In this document: positions 37,955 through 47,860 of the stretch, one piece after another
Numbering within the stretch: position 1 is the stretch's first letter
Layout of the letters: each line of letters starts with the position of its first letter
Origin: Methylomonas sp. AM2-LC
GTDB taxonomy: Bacteria > Pseudomonadota > Gammaproteobacteria > Methylococcales > Methylomonadaceae
Length of the DNA: 64,000 nt
Reading direction: 5' to 3'
NCBI RefSeq assembly: GCF_039904985.1
Contig: NZ_CP157005.1
Span: 4,235,501-4,299,500 of the forward strand
Notes under the pieces: model-generated
Database searches by the model: none
What the model was told of the DNA's origin: nothing
The model's input: only the letters and a program-made list of their open reading frames with translations
Translations under genes and position numbers: made by a program

Positions 37955-39238
37955 TTAACGACTATTGGTTCTACTGTAATTCGATTTACGCGCGGGAGTC
38001 GATTGCTTGCCTGGGCTGGTAGCATGATTTCCCGGACGAGTTCGTTGTGCCGAGCGCGGCTGCTGCGGCTTGGGTTTTGGCTTGCTATTCACATTATCCA
38101 GAGAAACTTTTTCATAACCCGTATCCGCAACACGTGGAATTTCGCGTTTTAACAGTTTTTCTATGGCAGCCAGTAAATAGGCCTCTTCAGGATCAACCAA
38201 TGAAATTGCCTGTCCATCTGCGCCAGCCCGACCAGTACGACCAATACGATGCACATAATCTTCGGCAACTTGCGGTAAATCGTAATTAACCACATGCGGT
38301 AATTGATCAATATCTAAACCACGAGCGGCAATATCGGTGGCAACCAATGCAGTAATACTGCCGTCTTTAAACGCGTCTAAAGCCCGCACTCTTGCTCCCT
38401 GACTTTTATCACCATGCAATGCAGCGCAACGTATGCCATCCTGAATTAATTGCTTACACAAACGGTCCGCACCGTGTTTAGTTCTGACAAAGATCAATAC
38501 TTGCTGCCAATTACCGTTCCCAATCAAATAGGACAATAGCTCACGCTTATACTCTCGCTTAAGCCCATACACTAATTGCGAAACCGTTTCTGCAGCGGCA
38601 TTTCTTTTTGCAACTGAGATTTCCACGGGATTAGTTAATAACTGTTCCGCCAATTGACTAATTTCTGGCGCATAGGTAGCAGAAAACAATAAATTCTGCC
38701 GTTTTTTAGGCAAAAAACCAATTACTTTACGAATATCCCGAATAAAACCCATATCCAGCATACGATCTGCTTCATCCAGAACCAAATACTCAACCCGCGA
38801 TAAATCCAGATGTTTTTGTTGTATCAAATCCAATAAGCGACCTGGCGTCGCAATGACAATATCAGTACCACGCTTAAGATTTTGAATTTGCGGCAGCACA
38901 CTCACTCCGCCAAAAATTGCTTCGGCAAAGAAAGGCAGATGCTTGCCATAGGTTTTGACACTTTCATAAACCTGCATCGCCAATTCTCGGGTAGGGGTAA
39001 GAATTAATACACGTACTGGCCTGGGTTTTTGCGGGATGGCTTGTTGCTGCAATAATTGCAACAAAGGTAAAGTAAAACCAGCGGTTTTACCGGTACCCGT
39101 TTGTGCGCCAGCCAGTACATCTCGACCTTGTAATATAACAGGTATTGCCTGCGCCTGAATGGGCGTAGGTGATTGATAACCTTGTTCGGCAACGGCTTGG
39201 AGAAGTTGCGCGGACAAACCTAATTCTGAAAATTGCAT
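37955..39238 (-). CDS. rhlE: DEAD-box RNA helicase, RhlE type
   Basis: 427 residues. Q motif with F3 and Q28 in [14 protein letters not shown], Walker A AQTGTGKT (45-52), PTRELA, DEAD in [17 protein letters not shown] in [10 protein letters not shown], and the C-terminal [10 protein letters not shown] are all present. The tail after residue about 375 is basic and rich in Lys, Arg, Ser and Pro, as in RhlE, and should bind RNA. It acts in ribosome assembly and RNA decay in its relatives. Confidence 0.94.
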   Translation of the reverse strand: MQFSELGLSAQLLQAVAEQGYQSPTPIQAQAIPVILQGRDVLAGAQTGTGKTAGFTLPLLQLLQQQAIPQKPRPVRVLILTPTRELAMQVYESVKTYGKHLPFFAEAIFGGVSVLPQIQNLKRGTDIVIATPGRLLDLIQQKHLDLSRVEYLVLDEADRMLDMGFIRDIRKVIGFLPKKRQNLLFSATYAPEISQLAEQLLTNPVEISVAKRNAAAETVSQLVYGLKREYKRELLSYLIGNGNWQQVLIFVRTKHGADRLCKQLIQDGIRCAALHGDKSQGARVRALDAFKDGSITALVATDIAARGLDIDQLPHVVNYDLPQVAEDYVHRIGRTGRAGADGQAISLVDPEEAYLLAAIEKLLKREIPRVADTGYEKVSLDNVNSKPKPKPQQPRSAQRTRPGNHATSPGKQSTPARKSNYSRTNSR

Positions 39239-39392
39239 GCATGAACCTTATGGGGGTAATTTCGCCATTACAGGCACGAATAGGTAACTGAGCAATATAA
39301 TAATTAAATGCCAAATACAGTTACAAAAATTTGGTTTACAATTAAATGAAACAACTCTCACCGCAAAGTTTTCATTCAGTGGAACACTTCCT

Positions 39393-39752
39393 ATGCAAAA
39401 CGAAAAACGTAATCACCATCGAGTAAAACCTAAAGGCTTGCAAGCTGGAATCGTATTCAATTCACCTAGTCAGGAAGTTATCCTTGATGCCGATATTCTC
39501 GACATCAGCTATAGTGGTATTCGGGTTAGACTTAAACACCCAATTTCTGCTGAAATTAGCGGCCCGATCAAAATCAATATGCTATTACCCGAATCAAAGA
39601 CGCCATTCAGTGTACATGGCATCCTCAAACATCAACAAGGAGAACAGGAATGCGGCGTTCACTATGTGGATCATGTGGAAGGCTCTATAGATGATTTAAT
39701 GTTCGAGTGCATCGAGCTAGACGATTCGACTGTATTCATCAAAACCATTTAA
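39393..39752 (+). CDS. PilZ-domain protein, putative c-di-GMP receptor
   Basis: 119 residues, single PilZ domain. The two c-di-GMP-binding motifs are visible: basic KRNHHRVKP (RxxxR type, residues 5-13) and DISYSGIRV (D/NxSxxG, near 43-51). The HYVDHVEG turn is also family-typical. It could connect the second messenger to flagellar or surface-polysaccharide functions coded elsewhere in the window, but no direct partner adjoins. Confidence 0.88.
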   Translation: MQNEKRNHHRVKPKGLQAGIVFNSPSQEVILDADILDISYSGIRVRLKHPISAEISGPIKINMLLPESKTPFSVHGILKHQQGEQECGVHYVDHVEGSIDDLMFECIELDDSTVFIKTI

Positions 39753-39861
39753 TCTATATTAGTTTTATATGTTGATTTAACAAATTGAAATTTGTGTGCT
39801 GAGTGCCAGAGCATTCTGAAAGCAAACTTCTTAGCTGACAAATTAACATACTTAGGTGTGA

Positions 39862-42660
39862 CTAGCTAGTAATCACGAATCTCACCGCATCTAACCGCAA
39901 TTGAGCCTCTTGAATACTTTCATGTGACAGCAAGACTGTTTCCTTGAGTTGTTCAATTTCCAATTCTTTAATACCTGGATTTATTTGCTTTAAGCGTACC
40001 AAACGTTTAATTTCTGCCGTTAGGTTCTGAACCATTCGATTACTGCTTTCAGCAATAAGCTTCTGCATGTGCAAGGTGGCCTGTTTTTCAGCCACTTTAA
40101 TCATATCCAGAATATACTGACGCTGGCTATTCAGGAACTGACTAATCTGTGATTTATCAAAGTTCTCTTTAGTTTCCACCAACTCAGCATGAGATACGCT
40201 GCTACTTAAATCCTTTTTATTTTGATCTAATAAAACTCGAATGGGTGTGGGTGGTAAAAAACGCCCTAACTGTAATTGCGCAGGGGCACTACATTCCACC
40301 ACAAACAACAGTTCCAACATAAACTGCCCTGGTTTCAATTGTGGATGCCTGATAACACTGACAGCCGCATTGCCAGTTTCGCTGGACAACACCAGATCCA
40401 TAGCGGATAACACCATAGGATGTTCAACCGTAATGAATTGCATATCTTCTCGTGTCAAAGCGATGTCACGATTGATGGTTACCGTTAGGCCTTCATCCTG
40501 AAGCATAGGAAAATGGGCAATTCGCAAATTTTCGCTAGGCCAGAGAATATTGCAATCACGTGAATGATATTCTACATCTACACCATAACAATCGAAGAGC
40601 GCTTCCATATACGGCCATAAACTGCCATCATTTTCAGAGCGACGAATCTGTTCAACCAGATTACCTGCTTCTTCAGGTCGACACGAATTAAGTTCCAATA
40701 ATAAATCTCGTCCATTATGTAACTCTGCTTCAACCTGTTGATTAAGCTTTTGGGTTTTAGAGATCAATGCCTCAATTTCCGCTTCGTTACAAGTATTTAT
40801 CGCATTACTCAGTTCATCACCTAGTAATTTGTATACCTGAGCAGCACCAGAACAATTATGTCGAAACGCATCTAAACCTTCATCATACCAGCGAAACAAA
40901 ACCTGCTGAGCTGAGTTGTGCAGATAGGGGACATGAATTTGTATCACTTGTTTTTGCCCAATCCGATCCAGACGACCAATACGTTGTTGCAACAAATCTG
41001 GATTTTCTGGCAGATCAAATAAAATCAGATGCCTGACAAATTGAAAATTGCGTCCTTCGCTGCCGATTTCAGAGCAAATCAGCACTTGAGCGCGACTATC
41101 TTCATCTACAAAAAAGGCAGCCGCACGATCACGTTCTACGATACTCATGCCTTCGTGAAATACGGCGGCAGTATGTCCTACATGTTGACGCAGAATTTGC
41201 TCAAGCTGTACAACGGTTTCAGCTTGCTTACATATTAATAACGCTTTCTCATCACCTAAGGCTTTTAGCTTCTCAACCAGCCATAACAAATAAGGACTAT
41301 CCTGCAAATCAGTGTCTATATCACCCTGTAACAAATAACCATGGCGTTGACGATCAGGAAAACCTTTTACGGTTTGTCGAGAATTTCTAAACAGGATACG
41401 CCCCGTACCATGATGATCAAGCAATAATTTAATTAACTCTTCACGAGCATGGCTCAAACCTCCGACCAAATCACTACTGGTCGTTACTGACAAATTGTCA
41501 TTTACCTGAGCAAGCAGTTTATCGACTTTATCATCTTTCAATAAGGTTTTAAGCTGCTCTTGGGCACCGTCTTGTAAAGCCTGACCGGAGATCAATAAAT
41601 TAGCTAACCGTGCAACAGGTTCAAATTGACTTTCTTCCTGCAAAAACTGCTTAAATTGATAAAAACGATCAGGATCAAGTAATCGCAATCGAGCAAAATG
41701 ACTTTCTTTTCCAAGTTGTTCAGGAGTAGCGGTTAACAGGATCAGACCGGGACTTTCTTCTGCCAATTGTTCGACAAACAGGTAATCGGCACTGGGCGCC
41801 TCCTCACTCCACTCTAGATGATGGGCTTCATCAACCACGACCAAATCCCAGCCTGCATCCAACGCTTGCTGTTGACGTCCGGTATATTTCCCAAAAAAAC
41901 TTTGACTACAGAGTACCAACTGTTCGTTTAGGAACGGATTTTCATCCATTGAGGCAAGACAACGACTTTCATCAAATATACTGAAGCGCAAATTAAATCT
42001 ACGCAACATTTCTACCAACCATTGATGAAGCAAACTCTCTGGTACCAAAATCAGTACGCGTTGACTAAGATCATTAATCAAACGATGTTGAATGATCAAC
42101 CCCGCTTCTATTGTTTTACCCAGTCCTACTTCATCTGCCAACATAATACGGGGTTGACCTCGATTTGCGGCGTGCTGGGCAATATACAATTGATGCGGGA
42201 TCAATGCGACCCGTGCACCTTGCAAACCTTTTACTGCAGATTGCTGATGTTGTTGTTGGCGTAGCCAGGTTTCGTAGCGTAATAAAAACCAAGCTGTGGG
42301 ATCGAATTGACCTGTAAATAATCGATCTTGAGGCTTATTGAACTGAATATGGTGATTAAGTTCCATTTCGTCTATCTGTTGCAATAGACCCTCTTCATCC
42401 ACGCCAACATAAGTTAACAGACCACTATGCTGTTCAACCTGTTGTATAGTAATTTTGGCATAATCTGCAGATTCAATGACATCACCGACAGAAAATATAA
42501 CGCGTGTTAATGGCGCATTATCTCTCGCATAGATGCGTTTTTCGCCAGTTGCTAAAAATAACAGCGTGACACGATTGCTTTCTGCTTCCAAAACCAAACC
42601 CAAACCCAGTTCTGATTCTGTATTACTAATCCAGCGTTGGCCGGGAATAAAGTCGTTCAT
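39862..42660 (-). CDS. rapA: RNA polymerase-associated SWI2/SNF2 ATPase RapA
   Basis: 932 residues (968 in E. coli). The N-terminal Tudor-like region starts with FIPGQRWISNTESELGLG. ATPase motifs: DEVGLGKT (176-183), DEAH in VVVDEAHHLEW, LLTATPEQLG and the C-terminal helicase half with IGSEGRNFQF and QRIGRLDRIGQ. A C-terminal RapA-specific domain follows. It recycles stalled RNA polymerase. It is transcribed alone. Confidence 0.97.
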   Translation of the reverse strand: MNDFIPGQRWISNTESELGLGLVLEAESNRVTLLFLATGEKRIYARDNAPLTRVIFSVGDVIESADYAKITIQQVEQHSGLLTYVGVDEEGLLQQIDEMELNHHIQFNKPQDRLFTGQFDPTAWFLLRYETWLRQQQHQQSAVKGLQGARVALIPHQLYIAQHAANRGQPRIMLADEVGLGKTIEAGLIIQHRLINDLSQRVLILVPESLLHQWLVEMLRRFNLRFSIFDESRCLASMDENPFLNEQLVLCSQSFFGKYTGRQQQALDAGWDLVVVDEAHHLEWSEEAPSADYLFVEQLAEESPGLILLTATPEQLGKESHFARLRLLDPDRFYQFKQFLQEESQFEPVARLANLLISGQALQDGAQEQLKTLLKDDKVDKLLAQVNDNLSVTTSSDLVGGLSHAREELIKLLLDHHGTGRILFRNSRQTVKGFPDRQRHGYLLQGDIDTDLQDSPYLLWLVEKLKALGDEKALLICKQAETVVQLEQILRQHVGHTAAVFHEGMSIVERDRAAAFFVDEDSRAQVLICSEIGSEGRNFQFVRHLILFDLPENPDLLQQRIGRLDRIGQKQVIQIHVPYLHNSAQQVLFRWYDEGLDAFRHNCSGAAQVYKLLGDELSNAINTCNEAEIEALISKTQKLNQQVEAELHNGRDLLLELNSCRPEEAGNLVEQIRRSENDGSLWPYMEALFDCYGVDVEYHSRDCNILWPSENLRIAHFPMLQDEGLTVTINRDIALTREDMQFITVEHPMVLSAMDLVLSSETGNAAVSVIRHPQLKPGQFMLELLFVVECSAPAQLQLGRFLPPTPIRVLLDQNKKDLSSSVSHAELVETKENFDKSQISQFLNSQRQYILDMIKVAEKQATLHMQKLIAESSNRMVQNLTAEIKRLVRLKQINPGIKELEIEQLKETVLLSHESIQEAQLRLDAVRFVITS

Positions 42661-43089
42661 ATTTTCTTATTCTAAAAAAGCGTTTTGTTAACCCTAAGGC
42701 AAGCCGAGAATTTATCAGCATTTATAATGAACATTATTAACCACCTGAGTATGCAAAATCCTGGAATTACGCTGTACACCCCCAATAAACCACTGCGTCA
42801 AAACTGAGTTTATATAGGTGTGACGAAAAAAAATGACATTAACAATGCTATTATTAAATTCAATCACTTAAGCTTTGCTCTAACCAAGCACACTACGTAA
42901 GCTTTTAAATGCACTAACGCTTCAATTGTTGGGTTAGACCCAGTCTATAAAATCTAGACCGGGTCATTATTTTTCAGTCAGTTAGGTTGGCCTAGCTAAC
43001 CACTCTAATCTTACATAAATAATCAGGTATATAAATAAGCAGTTGAAATATTATCAATTTTAATATGCCAATCTTGCATGCTTAATTTT
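42661..43089. other. Intergenic region with an isolated terminator-like hairpin
   Basis: 429 bases between rapA and the Bax-inhibitor-like gene, both on the minus strand. It should contain the rapA promoter. The one clear structure is the hairpin at 42937-42975. A 26-codon plus-strand frame at 42727-42807 has no ribosome-binding site and is not supported. Confidence 0.4.
42937..42975 (+). terminator. Terminator-like hairpin on the plus strand
   Basis: GACCC-A-GTCTA (42937-42947) pairs with TAGAC-C-GGGTC (42955-42965), with one A-C mismatch and a 7-base loop, and is followed by ATTATTTTTC. On the plus strand no gene precedes it, which is odd; on the minus strand the stem lacks a T-run. Confidence 0.55.
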
Positions 43090-43758
43090 TCAATCGTCGC
43101 CGCCAAATACACCTAATAATTGCAACAAGCTGGTAAACAGATTAAAAATGGATACATATAAAGAGACAGTAGCCAAAATATAGTTAGTTTCTCCGCCATG
43201 AATAATTTGACTGGTTTGAAACAAAATCATCGCTGACATTAACAGCACAAACATTGCTGAAACAGCTAATGATAAAGCTGGAATGGAAAAGACCAAAGCA
43301 GCAATACCTGCAAAAAACGCCACTAACACACCTACCATCAGAAAACCAGCGATAAAACTGAAATCTTTGCGAGTGGTGAGTGCATAAGCCGATAAACCCA
43401 TAAAAATAACGCCGGTTCCACCCAATGCAGTTAATATAAGCTGATGACCATTACTAAATGCATGAAGATACATATTCAGCATTGGGCCTAATGTCATGCC
43501 CATAAAACCAGTTAGGGCAAAAACAAAAACCAATCCTAACGCACTATTGCTAAACATATTTGTTAAAAACAACAGACCAAAATAGCCAACCAGTGTAATA
43601 ATTAAACCCGGATGAGGTAAATCTAACACCATTGCAGTTGCCGCTGTAGCAGCGCTAAACAGCAGTGTCATCGACAACAACAAATAAGTATTTCTAAGCA
43701 CTTTATTGGTCGCCAGAACTCCAGCTTCCGAACGTACGGTAGCAGTATTTAAACGCAT
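43090..43758 (-). CDS. Bax inhibitor-1/YccA-family membrane protein
   Basis: 222 residues and seven membrane helices. NKVLRNTYLLLSMTLLFSA at the start of helix 1, GFMGMTLGPML after helix 3, and FQTSQIIHGGETNYILATVSLYVSIFNLF near the end are the YccA pattern; the last stretch includes the paired acidic positions typical of BI-1 proteins only in part. YccA in E. coli modulates the FtsH protease. It is divergent from the truncated haemoglobin gene by 127 bases. Confidence 0.92.
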   Translation of the reverse strand: MRLNTATVRSEAGVLATNKVLRNTYLLLSMTLLFSAATAATAMVLDLPHPGLIITLVGYFGLLFLTNMFSNSALGLVFVFALTGFMGMTLGPMLNMYLHAFSNGHQLILTALGGTGVIFMGLSAYALTTRKDFSFIAGFLMVGVLVAFFAGIAALVFSIPALSLAVSAMFVLLMSAMILFQTSQIIHGGETNYILATVSLYVSIFNLFTSLLQLLGVFGGDD

Positions 43759-43885
43759 AATAGATACCTCAATAATAGATTAAAGGACTAATTCGACCTT
43801 ACAATAATGCCATAGTTCCATGACATTGTCAGTCTCAAACTTATAGTATAACTCACCAAGCAGCGTATAAAAGAGGTTTAACATA

Positions 43886-44293
43886 ATGACAGCAGTAACG
43901 CCCTATGATTTACTAGGCGGCGAATCAAAATTACGTAGCCTAGTCGATCGTTTTTATTTTTATATGGATATATTACCGGAAACTCAAGGCATACGAGCTA
44001 TGCACGCCGAAAATCTTGCCGGAGCCAAAGAGAAGTTATTTAAATTTCTTTCTGGCTGGCTAGGAGGGCCTAATCTGTTTATTGAACAATATGGTCACCC
44101 CATGTTACGTAGACGACATTTTCCATTTGCCATTGGTCCAGATGAACGTGATCAATGGATGTTGTGTATGAATAAAGCTTTGTCCGAACTCGCTATGCCT
44201 GATCAACTCCATCACGAGTTACAATCGGCATTGCAAGGCTTGGCAAGTCATATGATTAACCAGGAGTCATTGGTTAATATCTCTAATACCTAA
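43886..44293 (+). CDS. Group II truncated haemoglobin
   Basis: 135 residues. The proximal histidine is H78 in RRRHFPFAI, and W91 in RDQWMLCM is the Trp at position G8 that marks group II (trHbO). FYFYMDILPET supplies the B-helix tyrosine. It binds haem and probably O2, NO or peroxide species in the cytoplasm. It is 12 bases ahead of the next gene and may be cotranscribed with it and the thioredoxin-like gene. Confidence 0.93.
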   Translation: MTAVTPYDLLGGESKLRSLVDRFYFYMDILPETQGIRAMHAENLAGAKEKLFKFLSGWLGGPNLFIEQYGHPMLRRRHFPFAIGPDERDQWMLCMNKALSELAMPDQLHHELQSALQGLASHMINQESLVNISNT

Positions 44294-44305
44294 CTGAGAA
44301 TTATT

Positions 44306-45043
44306 TTGAATCACAACACTCTCTCAGCAGCCATGACATACAAACTAAGACATAGTGCGCGCGCTAAATACTTGCGGATTATCATTAAACCTGGTGTTAT
44401 CGAAGTCGTTGCTCCACTTAAGACTACTGACAAGCAAATTCAAAGTTTTGTAACTTCACAACAGTCATGGATTCAATCCACTCTAATACGTGTGGCCGAA
44501 AAAGCTGAAGCCATTCCTGAATTGGCACCGAGTGACTATACAGATGGTGTATGCATCCCCTTTCAGGGCCAGAAGCTTCCTTTACTACTCAAACATCACG
44601 CAAGTAAAACGACACGTATTCAACTAAAAGCAGATACACATTTTATCGCAACCCTGGCTAACGACATACCCACGGAGCAGCGTTCCGAAGTCATCCGGCA
44701 GGCTTTAATCCGCTGGATGAAAAAACAGGCCCGACAACTCACCAACGAGTTAATTGAAAAACACGCCCCACAGCTCAATTTGTATCCCCGCAGCCTTAAA
44801 ATTAAAACCTTATCCAGCCGTTGGGGCAGTTGCGGCCCACATAACGATATTAATATGAATTGGCTCTTGTTACTAGCACCTCCTCAGGCTCTGGAATATG
44901 TTGTCATACATGAACTATGTCATATTAAACATAAAAATCACTCTCCAGATTTTTGGAACCTAATAGCAAAACATTTTCCAGACTATCAACAACAACGAAA
45001 CTGGCTTAAGCAGCACGGCGCCAGTTTGATGAAAGGACTATAA
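44306..45043 (+). CDS. YgjP-like zinc metallopeptidase (DUF45)
   Basis: Up to 245 residues. The zinc motif HELCHIKHKNHSPDFW, with two His and a catalytic Glu followed by a third His ligand, and the preceding RWGSCGPHNDINMNW are the DUF45/YgjP signature. The first possible start is TTG at 44306; the ATG at 44333 (MTYKLRHS) is an equally good choice. No signal peptide, so cytoplasmic. The substrate is unknown. Confidence 0.88.
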   Translation: MNHNTLSAAMTYKLRHSARAKYLRIIIKPGVIEVVAPLKTTDKQIQSFVTSQQSWIQSTLIRVAEKAEAIPELAPSDYTDGVCIPFQGQKLPLLLKHHASKTTRIQLKADTHFIATLANDIPTEQRSEVIRQALIRWMKKQARQLTNELIEKHAPQLNLYPRSLKIKTLSSRWGSCGPHNDINMNWLLLLAPPQALEYVVIHELCHIKHKNHSPDFWNLIAKHFPDYQQQRNWLKQHGASLMKGL

Positions 45044-45523
45044 ATGCTAAAAAAATATGCATTTTACTTTCTGGTGGGCTGCCTATTCTTCGCCGGACAG
45101 TTTTTGCATAGCAGTGACTTGGTTACCGGCAAACCACCCTCTATTGAACAGACCACTATCACAGGGCTACCTGCACAGGCCTTTATTGCCCAAGGCCCGG
45201 CTATCATTTATTTTTGGGCTGAATGGTGCGGCATTTGTGCCATGATGCAAAATGCCATTAGTGCTATGGCTAGTGATTATCCGCAATTGACCATTGCATT
45301 ACGCTCTGGAACTGATAATGCAATTAAAGCGCATTTACAAAAAAATCAATTACTTTGGTCTGTTGTCAATGACCAACAAGGTAAAGTTGCACAAAGCTTT
45401 GGCGTTAAAGCGGTACCCGCAGTTTTCTTCTTGAACAAGGACGGAACTATCGTTTTTACTTCAGTAGGCTACAGCAGCGAATGGGGATTACGTATACGTA
45501 CATGGTTAGCAGGGTTGATTTAA
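45044..45523 (+). CDS. Exported thioredoxin-like protein (ScsD/TlpA-like)
   Basis: 159 residues. Residues 1-22 form a signal anchor (FYFLVGCLFFAGQFL). The thioredoxin fold carries redox pair C62 and C65 in WAEWCGIC, and the cis-Pro is in VKAVPAVFFLNKDG. It would act on periplasmic disulphides. It follows the metallopeptidase stop codon directly (ATG at 45044), so translation is probably coupled. Confidence 0.87.
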   Translation: MLKKYAFYFLVGCLFFAGQFLHSSDLVTGKPPSIEQTTITGLPAQAFIAQGPAIIYFWAEWCGICAMMQNAISAMASDYPQLTIALRSGTDNAIKAHLQKNQLLWSVVNDQQGKVAQSFGVKAVPAVFFLNKDGTIVFTSVGYSSEWGLRIRTWLAGLI

Positions 45524-45670
45524 TGTGTAAAAATTGTCGCCTTTCACACAGAAGCTGTTTAAAATCGACTCCAAATTAGGGTTTTTACTAACCTCTTTTG
45601 CGCTTAAGCTGAATTACAGCCCAAGCTAAACTAACCCTTAATCAGTTATTTATTAAACTTCGGATTGCTT

Positions 45671-46366
45671 ATGTGTTTTAGTGCCAATATGTCTTTGAGT
45701 TTAGGTCTGGTAGGTCTGGCTGCCTCTTCAGTCACTTACCTTGATAAAACAGAACCATTCTGGGTTCGTGTGGCTCGAGCTTATGCCATTTTCCATTTTT
45801 CACTGATGGAATTCATTCAGTTTTTTGCCTATCCAGTTGCTGATCAATGTGGATATGGCACCAATATGCTTCTGAGTGAGTTATCAACCTACCACATCAG
45901 TTTACAGGCTTTTGCCATTATGCCTGCCTTGGCAACTTATTCTTCCGATGTCACATCGCTAAAAAAAGCTACTCTGATTGGTGCAACCTTGAGTGGACTT
46001 TTTTTACTGTGTAGTTTTTTACCTAACGAATGGCAACTTTTTGATATTGAACCTAATTTTATTGGCAAAATGGTGTCCTGTTTATACATGGGGATTTACC
46101 ACATAGGCTATTCTATCTCCAGCGCATTTGGCTTATTTGTTACACATGGCTCTTTGTTTGCACTGGCTATTAGCGGTTTTCTTTGGAAAAACAATTGGAA
46201 AATTGCCTCTTATCATTTTGTCATGGCCATTATGACCTTGTTTGTACCACAGTGGTTTTTCAAGGTATCAACGGGTGAAGCCGCAGCCATGTATTGTTTT
46301 TATTCAATCCCGATTACTGCCAGTTTTATGCCTTATTTCAAAACTTTTTGTAACTATTCAGCGTAA
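45671..46366 (+). CDS. Polytopic membrane protein, C-terminus altered by IS66 insertion
   Basis: 231 residues from ATG 45671 (MCFSANMSLSLG); a TTG two codons earlier is a less likely start. Seven or eight membrane helices are seen. MCFSA starts are shared with an uncharacterised membrane family; function unknown. The IS66-type element enters after codon TTT at 46346-46348, so the last residues are now CNYSA followed by a stop made by the IS end. Joining the two flanks across one target copy restores an in-frame end of 17 residues (FTVHTDNTDREPLKEWG) with stop TAG at 48147-48149. The core is intact, so the protein may still work. Confidence 0.75.
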   Translation: MCFSANMSLSLGLVGLAASSVTYLDKTEPFWVRVARAYAIFHFSLMEFIQFFAYPVADQCGYGTNMLLSELSTYHISLQAFAIMPALATYSSDVTSLKKATLIGATLSGLFLLCSFLPNEWQLFDIEPNFIGKMVSCLYMGIYHIGYSISSAFGLFVTHGSLFALAISGFLWKNNWKIASYHFVMAIMTLFVPQWFFKVSTGEAAAMYCFYSIPITASFMPYFKTFCNYSA

Positions 46367-46393
46367 TTTATCACGCTCAGCGAATTTTGGTCG

Positions 46394-47824
46394 TCACCGT
46401 ATAAAATCCGGCAATTTGCCATTAAAGAGCAGTGTCAACGCTTCGCTGGCTGATATGTTGTTTTTCCGGCATGTTGATAAATAACTTCGAACACGGCAAA
46501 AAATATCAGCACCTTCCTGACTACGAAAACAGCCTGAAATCTTTTGGTGAACCTTGGTCATTCTGATGTCGTTCTCTCCTTGGTTATTGGTAAAGGGTAC
46601 CTTGGCATCAGTCATAAACCTTAAGGTTTGCTGCTCAAAGTTGATTAACCGCTCCAATAAGTTTCGCGATTTACTGCGTTTAAGTCGTCCCCGTTGTCCT
46701 TCCTTTCTCTCTGGGAGCGGGGGAGGACATTCCTGCTCAGCCTCTTTAAGAATTGCCCGATATTGATCGGTATAGCCTGCCGCTATAGAATCGGATAAAA
46801 CACCGCCCTGGGCCTTAACAGCCTCATTGATAGAAACAAGCAACTCTCGCATATCCTTAGCCCATGCTTGGTTCTCTTGTTCTTCGGCATAGGTCAGCTC
46901 GCGCAAATGGTGAGCGTTACATAAGGCATGCAGGCAGTTCAACTGGAAATAGGGCTTCCAGTGATCGTGGCAGAGAATACCTGTAAAACGGGTTAAAACA
47001 TTCATAGCGGTTATTGCTTCCATGCCGCGTTTGGCGTGGGCGTAAAAGAGCGTCCATTGCTGGTTCGAAATACAGTGCAGCCAATGATTTTTCCCATTGA
47101 TGTTGATCCCGGTCTCATCGGAATGCAATAGGGACGAGGCGAGTATTTTCGTGATGAGTTTCAATTCAAATTGTTCGAGCAAATGATAAGCTTGCTGGTT
47201 AAATTCAAAGATTGAGCCGACACTGATCGGTAGTTGGAATTGATCCTGAAATTGCTCTTGAACACGTTGGTAGGGAATGAGTTGATATTGAGACAAATAC
47301 ACGGCCTGTGCTTTGACGCCATTCCCGTATTGCACCGCTTTAGTGACTTCAACCGGAAAAGAGGCTGTAAAACGTTTGCCAAATTGATCTTCCAGAACTT
47401 GAGCGCGGTATTCGGTCACAAGGCGCTGAATCTCAATATCAAATACTTGGCGGATCTCAAAACCAACTTCCTGATAGTTCCCTGGTGGTAAAGTCGCCCG
47501 ATCTAATTCCAGAATTTCAATTTCATCGGGATCGTCCACTTTTTTTAAAGTTGTACCTATCCGACCGAACTGCCCACCGCGCTTTCTATTTTTGCCTTTG
47601 TTCTCGTCATCGCCACTGACTTTGTCTTGATCTTTAAAACGATCCGTAGAAGGCGGTTTGCTGCTATTTCGGCTAGTCAGGCTTAAACGATTAGCCATTA
47701 TTTGAATCAGCATGATCATGACTTCTAAGGTCGCACGCAAAGCTGATGACATATGCTCTTCATCAGCGATCAGTTGCTGAACTTTTTTGATGGTGTCTTC
47801 AATGTTGATATTATCGACAGTCAA
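46394..47824 (-). CDS. tnpC: IS66-family transposase
   Basis: 476 residues, apparently intact. N-terminal leucine-rich helix, then SSKPPSTDRFK, typical of IS66 transposases; the DDE residues are in HSDETGIN, CHDHWKPYF and NNQGENDIRM. The frame begins with TTG at 47824; the first internal ATG is at codon 25 and would lose part of the helix. A strong hairpin stands just upstream (47831-47860). The C-terminal end lies 28 bases from the membrane-gene stop. Confidence 0.95.
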   Translation of the reverse strand: MTVDNINIEDTIKKVQQLIADEEHMSSALRATLEVMIMLIQIMANRLSLTSRNSSKPPSTDRFKDQDKVSGDDENKGKNRKRGGQFGRIGTTLKKVDDPDEIEILELDRATLPPGNYQEVGFEIRQVFDIEIQRLVTEYRAQVLEDQFGKRFTASFPVEVTKAVQYGNGVKAQAVYLSQYQLIPYQRVQEQFQDQFQLPISVGSIFEFNQQAYHLLEQFELKLITKILASSLLHSDETGININGKNHWLHCISNQQWTLFYAHAKRGMEAITAMNVLTRFTGILCHDHWKPYFQLNCLHALCNAHHLRELTYAEEQENQAWAKDMRELLVSINEAVKAQGGVLSDSIAAGYTDQYRAILKEAEQECPPPLPERKEGQRGRLKRSKSRNLLERLINFEQQTLRFMTDAKVPFTNNQGENDIRMTKVHQKISGCFRSQEGADIFCRVRSYLSTCRKNNISASEALTLLFNGKLPDFIR

Positions 47825-47830
47825 ACTAAT

Positions 47831-47860
47831 ATACCGCTAAACCGTTACTGTTAGCGGTAT
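47831..47860. promoter_or_regulatory. Hairpin at the transposase start
   Basis: ATACCGCTAA (47831-47840) and TTAGCGGTAT (47851-47860) form a perfect 10-bp stem with a 10-base loop, 6 bases upstream of the transposase TTG. Placed there it could cover the ribosome-binding region in read-through transcripts, as known for IS10 and IS50. Confidence 0.5.

Noticed and set aside
42727..42807. 26-codon frame upstream of the orphan terminator
   Set aside because: No ribosome-binding site, no recognisable sequence; the only TATAAT overlaps the ATG itself.
46394..47824. IS66 transposase as part of a larger composite transposon with the zeta-like gene
   Set aside because: Inverted repeats and the target duplication close exactly around the transposase alone; the zeta-like gene lies outside them.
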